Shown here in pieces: positions 5,542 to 7,560 of a stretch of 7,560 nucleotides of DNA. Each line of letters begins with the position of its first letter. The stretch's first letter is position 1. The stretch is from an uncultured Prevotellaceae bacterium (GTDB lineage Bacteria; Bacteroidota; Bacteroidia; Bacteroidales; Bacteroidaceae). The translations under genes and the position numbers were made by a program. The stretch is from NCBI GenBank assembly GCA_937893145.1, contig CALBJW010000194.1, positions 1 to 7,560 of the forward strand. Direction: 5' to 3'. The notes under the pieces were generated by a model. It made no database searches. It worked only from the letters and a program-made list of their open reading frames with translations, and had not been told where the DNA came from.

Positions 5542-6726
5542 ATGAAAAAGATTCTCTCAACAATACTTCTGCTCCTTTCCGCAGTAGTGGCATCAGCCCA
5601 GACTATCTACATCTGCAAGGACGGCAACTACACCACTTGCGAACTGAGCGAATACCTCGAAATCAATCCTGCTGAGGCAGACTCCATCACTTTCCAGGAA
5701 CCTCAGTTCGGAGCGCCAACCGTTAAAATCCAGTTCTGGTACGACCATGTGGATGTCAACATTCCTAACTGGGCAACCAACATCACAGCTACAGTCAACG
5801 GCACAGATGTCATCATCGACAACACCCAGACAAGTGGCGACGAGACCACATATATCGTCTCTGGTGATTGCGGCGACGGTTCCCTGCGCATCAACGGCTC
5901 GTACAAGATGACTGTCTGTCTCGAAGGACTCACCCTCTCAAGCAGCAAGAACGCAGCCATCGATATCCAGTGTGGTAAGCGTACCGACCTCATCTTGAAC
6001 AAGAGCTTTGCCAATATCCTCTCTACCCTTCCTGGCAGCACAGGCAAGGCAGCCCTCTACTGCAAGGGACACATGGAGATAAAGGGCGAAGGCGGCTCCC
6101 TCACCGTCAAGAGCAGCACCAACCACGGCATTGCCACAAAGGAATATCTCGAAGTGAAGGACAACTGCAACATCCGCATCGAATCCGCATCCAACGATGC
6201 CATCCACGTAGGTCAGTACTTCAAGATGAACGCAGGCGAAGTGTGGATTGACCAGGCTGTCATGGGCGATGGCATCCAGGTAGAAGCCACTACAAACCCA
6301 CTCGACGAGAACAACGGACAGATGATCATCAAGGATGGTCGTATCGTAGCCACCATCTCGAACCAGGACTGCAAGGCAATGAAGGCAGACTCCGACATCT
6401 CCATCACAGGAGGCGAAATTGTCCTCTATGCCAACGGCAATGGTTCGCGTGGCATCCAGACCGATGGCAACATGCTCATCGACCAGGCAGAAGGCAAACT
6501 CACCACCATCTCCATCTCAGCAGCAGGCGACAAGTGTACCCTCCCAGAGTGCATCGCCGACCCACACAAGTGTACCGGCATCAAGGTGGATGGCAACCTC
6601 ACCATCAACAACGGTACAGTCACTGTCAGCAACACCGGCAAGAAATCCAAAGGCATCAAGGTAGGAGGCATCTACACCGCAAATGGAGGCACCGTAAATG
6701 CCGTAGTAGAAGCACCAAACCTATAA
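5542..6726 (+). CDS. Secreted parallel beta-helix, carbohydrate-binding protein (Cthe_2159/DUF4353-like)
   Basis: The 394-aa protein has a signal peptide (residues 1-19, cleavage VASA/QTIY). Next comes a short N-terminal element (IYICKDG...ADSITF, 22-51) and then a long repeat region built of beta-helix rungs. The recurring '[small]-G/A-I-x-[V/T]' turns are at AAIDI (138), AALYC (170), HGIAT (195), DAIHV (219), DGIQV (243), RGIQT (303), TGIKV (345) and KGIKV (370), each followed by a strand and a G-G or N-G turn. This pattern fits the Cthe_2159 / DUF4353 family, whose Clostridium thermocellum founder binds cellulose and polygalacturonate; binding here is inferred, not visible. The mature protein has 11 cysteines, many for an exported Bacteroidota protein. 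No T9SS C-terminal motif is present: the protein simply ends EAPNL. It is the last gene of the operon, 5 bp behind the small exported protein. It might lack part of a final rung, but no frameshift is seen. Confidence 0.85.
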   Translation: MKKILSTILLLLSAVVASAQTIYICKDGNYTTCELSEYLEINPAEADSITFQEPQFGAPTVKIQFWYDHVDVNIPNWATNITATVNGTDVIIDNTQTSGDETTYIVSGDCGDGSLRINGSYKMTVCLEGLTLSSSKNAAIDIQCGKRTDLILNKSFANILSTLPGSTGKAALYCKGHMEIKGEGGSLTVKSSTNHGIATKEYLEVKDNCNIRIESASNDAIHVGQYFKMNAGEVWIDQAVMGDGIQVEATTNPLDENNGQMIIKDGRIVATISNQDCKAMKADSDISITGGEIVLYANGNGSRGIQTDGNMLIDQAEGKLTTISISAAGDKCTLPECIADPHKCTGIKVDGNLTINNGTVTVSNTGKKSKGIKVGGIYTANGGTVNAVVEAPNL

Positions 6727-6791
6727 CATACTCCTACTGATCTAAAACTCAAACGAAAGCGCAGCATTCAAATGACCTCAAATGGATGCAC

Positions 6792-6830
6792 AAAAAAAAC
6801 AAGCAGGACCCGAATCATCGAGTCCTGCTT
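6792..6830 (-). terminator. Intrinsic terminator, best suited to minus-strand transcription
   Basis: AAGCAGGAC (6801-6809) pairs perfectly with GTCCTGCTT (6822-6830); one mismatch further in, three more pairs (CGA/TCG) close an ATCA loop. On the minus strand the stem is followed by a tract of eight T (complement of 6792-6799), a textbook intrinsic terminator. On the plus strand only CGTGTTATTAT follows, so termination of the upstream operon here would be weaker, though a bidirectional role is likely because the operon ends 75 bp before it. Confidence 0.75.
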
Positions 6831-6895
6831 CGTGTTATTATGAACAAAAGTATTACTGAAATAAGATACAAGAAGATTGATTTTAAGGTTAGTAC

Positions 6896-6915
6896 GAACA
6901 TTATGGATAATGTTC
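6896..6915. repeat. 20-bp A/T-rich dyad
   Basis: GAACATTAT (6896-6904) and ATAATGTTC (6907-6915) are perfect inverted repeats separated by GG. This directly abuts the left arm of the long inverted repeat. It could be an operator-like site or a small hairpin that is part of the same element; no gene start is close by. Confidence 0.6.
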
Positions 6916-7247
6916 TAAACGGAAAGAAATTAATAGAAATTAAAAGAAATTTTATCCAGAAATTATATTTTTTTATGGTCAAGAATTTGAGAATTAGAGA
7001 ATTTTGCCTCCGGTTATTGATTGGATTAATAAGAATTCTCAAAGCTTTGCTTTGGAAACCATCCGGTAGGCTATCCATGCAGAAGGCATGAAAAATCTCA
7101 TCAAATCAAGTGATACTCGAATGGCAAAAATTAACTTCCCTTCGGTCGTTGAGCTAAAGGTTCCCAAATTCTCAAATTCTTGACCATAAAAATATAATTT
7201 CTGAACAAAATTTCTTTTAATTCTTTTTAATTTCTTTCAGTCCAGAA
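6913..7247. mobile_element. Long inverted repeat around a 171-bp non-coding centre (MITE-like candidate)
   Basis: The left arm (core 6922-6995) matches the reverse complement of the right arm (core 7167-7238) over about 73 bp. There are only five substitutions and a 2-nt difference in a T-run; the inner 21 bp (ATGGTCAAGAATTTGAGAAT plus one T) are identical. Weaker similarity (6 of 9) extends outward to 6913 and 7247. The outer half of each arm is a purine-rich tract with AGAAATT spaced exactly 10 bp apart at 6925, 6935 and 6945, which should give phased A-tract bending. The centre (6996-7166) has no transposase or convincing ORF. No clear target-site duplication was found at the outer ends. 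A non-autonomous element with long terminal inverted repeats fits best; a long-hairpin RNA or a recombination remnant are alternatives. Confidence 0.6.
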
Positions 7248-7264
7248 AAGCACCCGAGCTTTTC
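7245..7264. repeat. Small hairpin outside the right arm
   Basis: GAAAAGC (7245-7251) and GCTTTTC (7258-7264) form a perfect 7-bp stem with a 6-nt loop ACCCGA. There is no T-tract on either side, so it is not a convincing terminator. It overlaps the outermost weak part of the right inverted-repeat arm. Confidence 0.5.
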
Positions 7265-7271
7265 GTGTCAA

Positions 7272-7295
7272 GCAAAGAGTGAGAGCTACTCTTGC
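7272..7295. repeat. Small hairpin with a bulge
   Basis: GCAAAGAGT (7272-7280) and ACTCTTGC (7288-7295) pair over 8 bp with one bulged A and a 7-nt loop. It follows the hairpin at 7245-7264 closely, giving a run of two stem-loops before the tandem heptamers. Function unknown. Confidence 0.5.
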
Positions 7296-7315
7296 ACCAA
7301 GGCGGTAGCAAATTT

Positions 7316-7343
7316 TTCACTCTTCACTCTTCACTTTTCACTC
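7316..7343. repeat. Tandem 7-bp repeat, four copies of TTCACTC
   Basis: TTCACTC occurs at 7316, 7323 and 7337, with a one-base variant TTCACTT at 7330, in exact 7-bp register. It lies 3' of the minus-strand gene at the right edge, directly after its stop-codon hairpin. On the minus strand it reads GAGTGAA repeats. It looks like a short microsatellite-type tract that could vary in copy number. Confidence 0.8.
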
Positions 7344-7377
7344 CAGGCATACGGGGCGTTTAGCCGCCGTATGCCTG
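7344..7377 (-). other. Strong hairpin enclosing the stop codon of the right-edge gene
   Basis: CAGGCATACGG (7344-7354) and CCGTATGCCTG (7367-7377) are perfect 11-bp inverted repeats. Inside, after one G-G opposition, GC/GC pairs close a 6-nt region, so the TAA stop (7360-7362) lies in the loop. On the minus strand the stem is not followed by a T-tract, so Rho-independent termination is unlikely. It may act as a 3'-end stabiliser protecting the mRNA, or as part of a repeat that invaded the end of the gene. Confidence 0.65.
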
Positions 7378-7560
7378 TGCCTTTGCCTCAGCAGCATCCT
7401 TCTTGGTCATCACAAGGTTGAACTGTGCGAGTCCCTTGAGGTTGCGGAGGTAGATAGATGGCTGCCACTTGATGCGAACCTTAGTGATGTTCGCACTGGC
7501 GATGAAGGTGTCAACCTCCGAAGCACCACGACTGGAGAGGGCGCAAGAGAACTTGCCGAG
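7360..7560 (-). CDS. Unidentified protein, C-terminal fragment (partial)
   Basis: The minus strand is open from the right edge to a TAA at 7360, giving the last 66 residues of a protein whose start lies outside the window. The sequence includes SRGASEVDTFIASANITKVR, then IKWQPSIYLRNLKGLAQFNL, and ends VMTKKDAAEAKAQAYGG. Codon composition (third-position C/G preference, ordinary amino-acid mix) resembles the coding genes in this window, which supports a real gene. I do not recognise the family. There is no membrane segment or C-terminal sorting motif. The final Ala/Lys-rich stretch looks like a short helix followed by a Gly-Gly tail. Its 3' end overlaps the hairpin at 7344-7377. It is convergent to the five-gene operon and about 630 bp from it, so it is not part of that unit. 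Confidence 0.75.
   Translation of the reverse strand, partial: LGKFSCALSSRGASEVDTFIASANITKVRIKWQPSIYLRNLKGLAQFNLVMTKKDAAEAKAQAYGG

Larger units (their letters stand above)
6727..7359. other. Gene-free A/T-rich region with several hairpins and a long inverted repeat
   Basis: About 630 bp separate the convergent ends of the plus-strand operon and the minus-strand gene at the right. The open frames here (for example 6786-7091 plus and 6815-7078 minus) run across the terminator hairpin and the inverted-repeat arm and show no family features, so I do not call them. What is present, listed separately: a terminator-like hairpin, a 20-bp dyad, a long inverted repeat, two further hairpins and a 7-bp tandem repeat. 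The density of dyads suggests repetitive or non-autonomous mobile DNA rather than ordinary spacer. Confidence 0.75.

Noticed and set aside
6815..7078. Minus-strand open frame of 87 codons
   Set aside because: Hydrophobic composition comes from reading A/T-rich repeat DNA; it ends within the terminator hairpin and overlaps the inverted-repeat arm.
6786..7091. Plus-strand open frame of 101 codons after the operon
   Set aside because: It starts inside the terminator T/A tract, crosses the terminator hairpin, the dyad and the left inverted-repeat arm, and is Lys/Ile/Leu-biased as expected from A/T-rich DNA. No family motif seen.
6896..7260. Retron msr-msd, CRISPR or attachment site
   Set aside because: No reverse transcriptase or cas gene in the window, no regular direct repeat-spacer pattern, and no tRNA gene or integrase nearby; the arms are far longer than retron a1/a2 repeats.

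Overview
The window looks like a chromosomal segment from a Bacteroidota bacterium, most likely a Prevotella/Segatella-type gut or oral species. Three things suggest this: the rimP-nusA-infB order with a Bacteroidota-style IF-2 N-terminus, promoters with a TAnnTTTG -7 box instead of a sigma70 -10, and secreted proteins with a short 'G-R-K-V ... G-I-Y-I-I-N-G' C-terminal motif. No database search was possible, so family names come from recognition of motifs.

Left part (1-2601, minus strand): a translation/transcription housekeeping operon read right to left. A well-formed promoter (2571-2601) is followed by a strong 5' leader hairpin (2534-2557), then rimP (ribosome maturation), nusA (elongation/termination factor) and the first 193 codons of infB (IF-2), which runs off the left edge inside its Lys/Ala/Glu linker. 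The rimP-nusA gap holds a striking 58-bp dyad built from 8-bp TTACG repeats.

Middle part (2726-6726, plus strand): a divergent five-gene operon with very short gaps. It encodes a VTC-type (CYTH/triphosphate-tunnel fold) polyphosphate polymerase-like protein, a DUF4956-type membrane protein with a C-terminal cytosolic domain, a predicted outer-membrane beta-barrel (DUF2490-like), a small exported protein with a mini T9SS-like C-terminus, and a secreted parallel beta-helix protein of the Cthe_2159 / DUF4353 polysaccharide-binding type. Together they would span cytoplasm, inner membrane, outer membrane and surface. I infer an envelope module that couples a polyphosphate-type enzyme to a surface binding protein; its biological role is, as far as I know, not described. 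A GC-rich REP-like palindrome lies inside the start of the beta-barrel gene and supplies part of its signal-peptide n-region.

Right part (6727-7560): about 630 bp with no convincing gene. It contains a terminator-like hairpin whose T-tract suits the minus strand, a long inverted repeat (about 80-bp arms around a 171-bp centre), several smaller hairpins and a 7-bp tandem repeat. The 3' end of an unidentified minus-strand gene (7360-7560) closes the window; its stop codon sits in the loop of a strong hairpin. This region resembles a non-autonomous repetitive element or a cluster of them.
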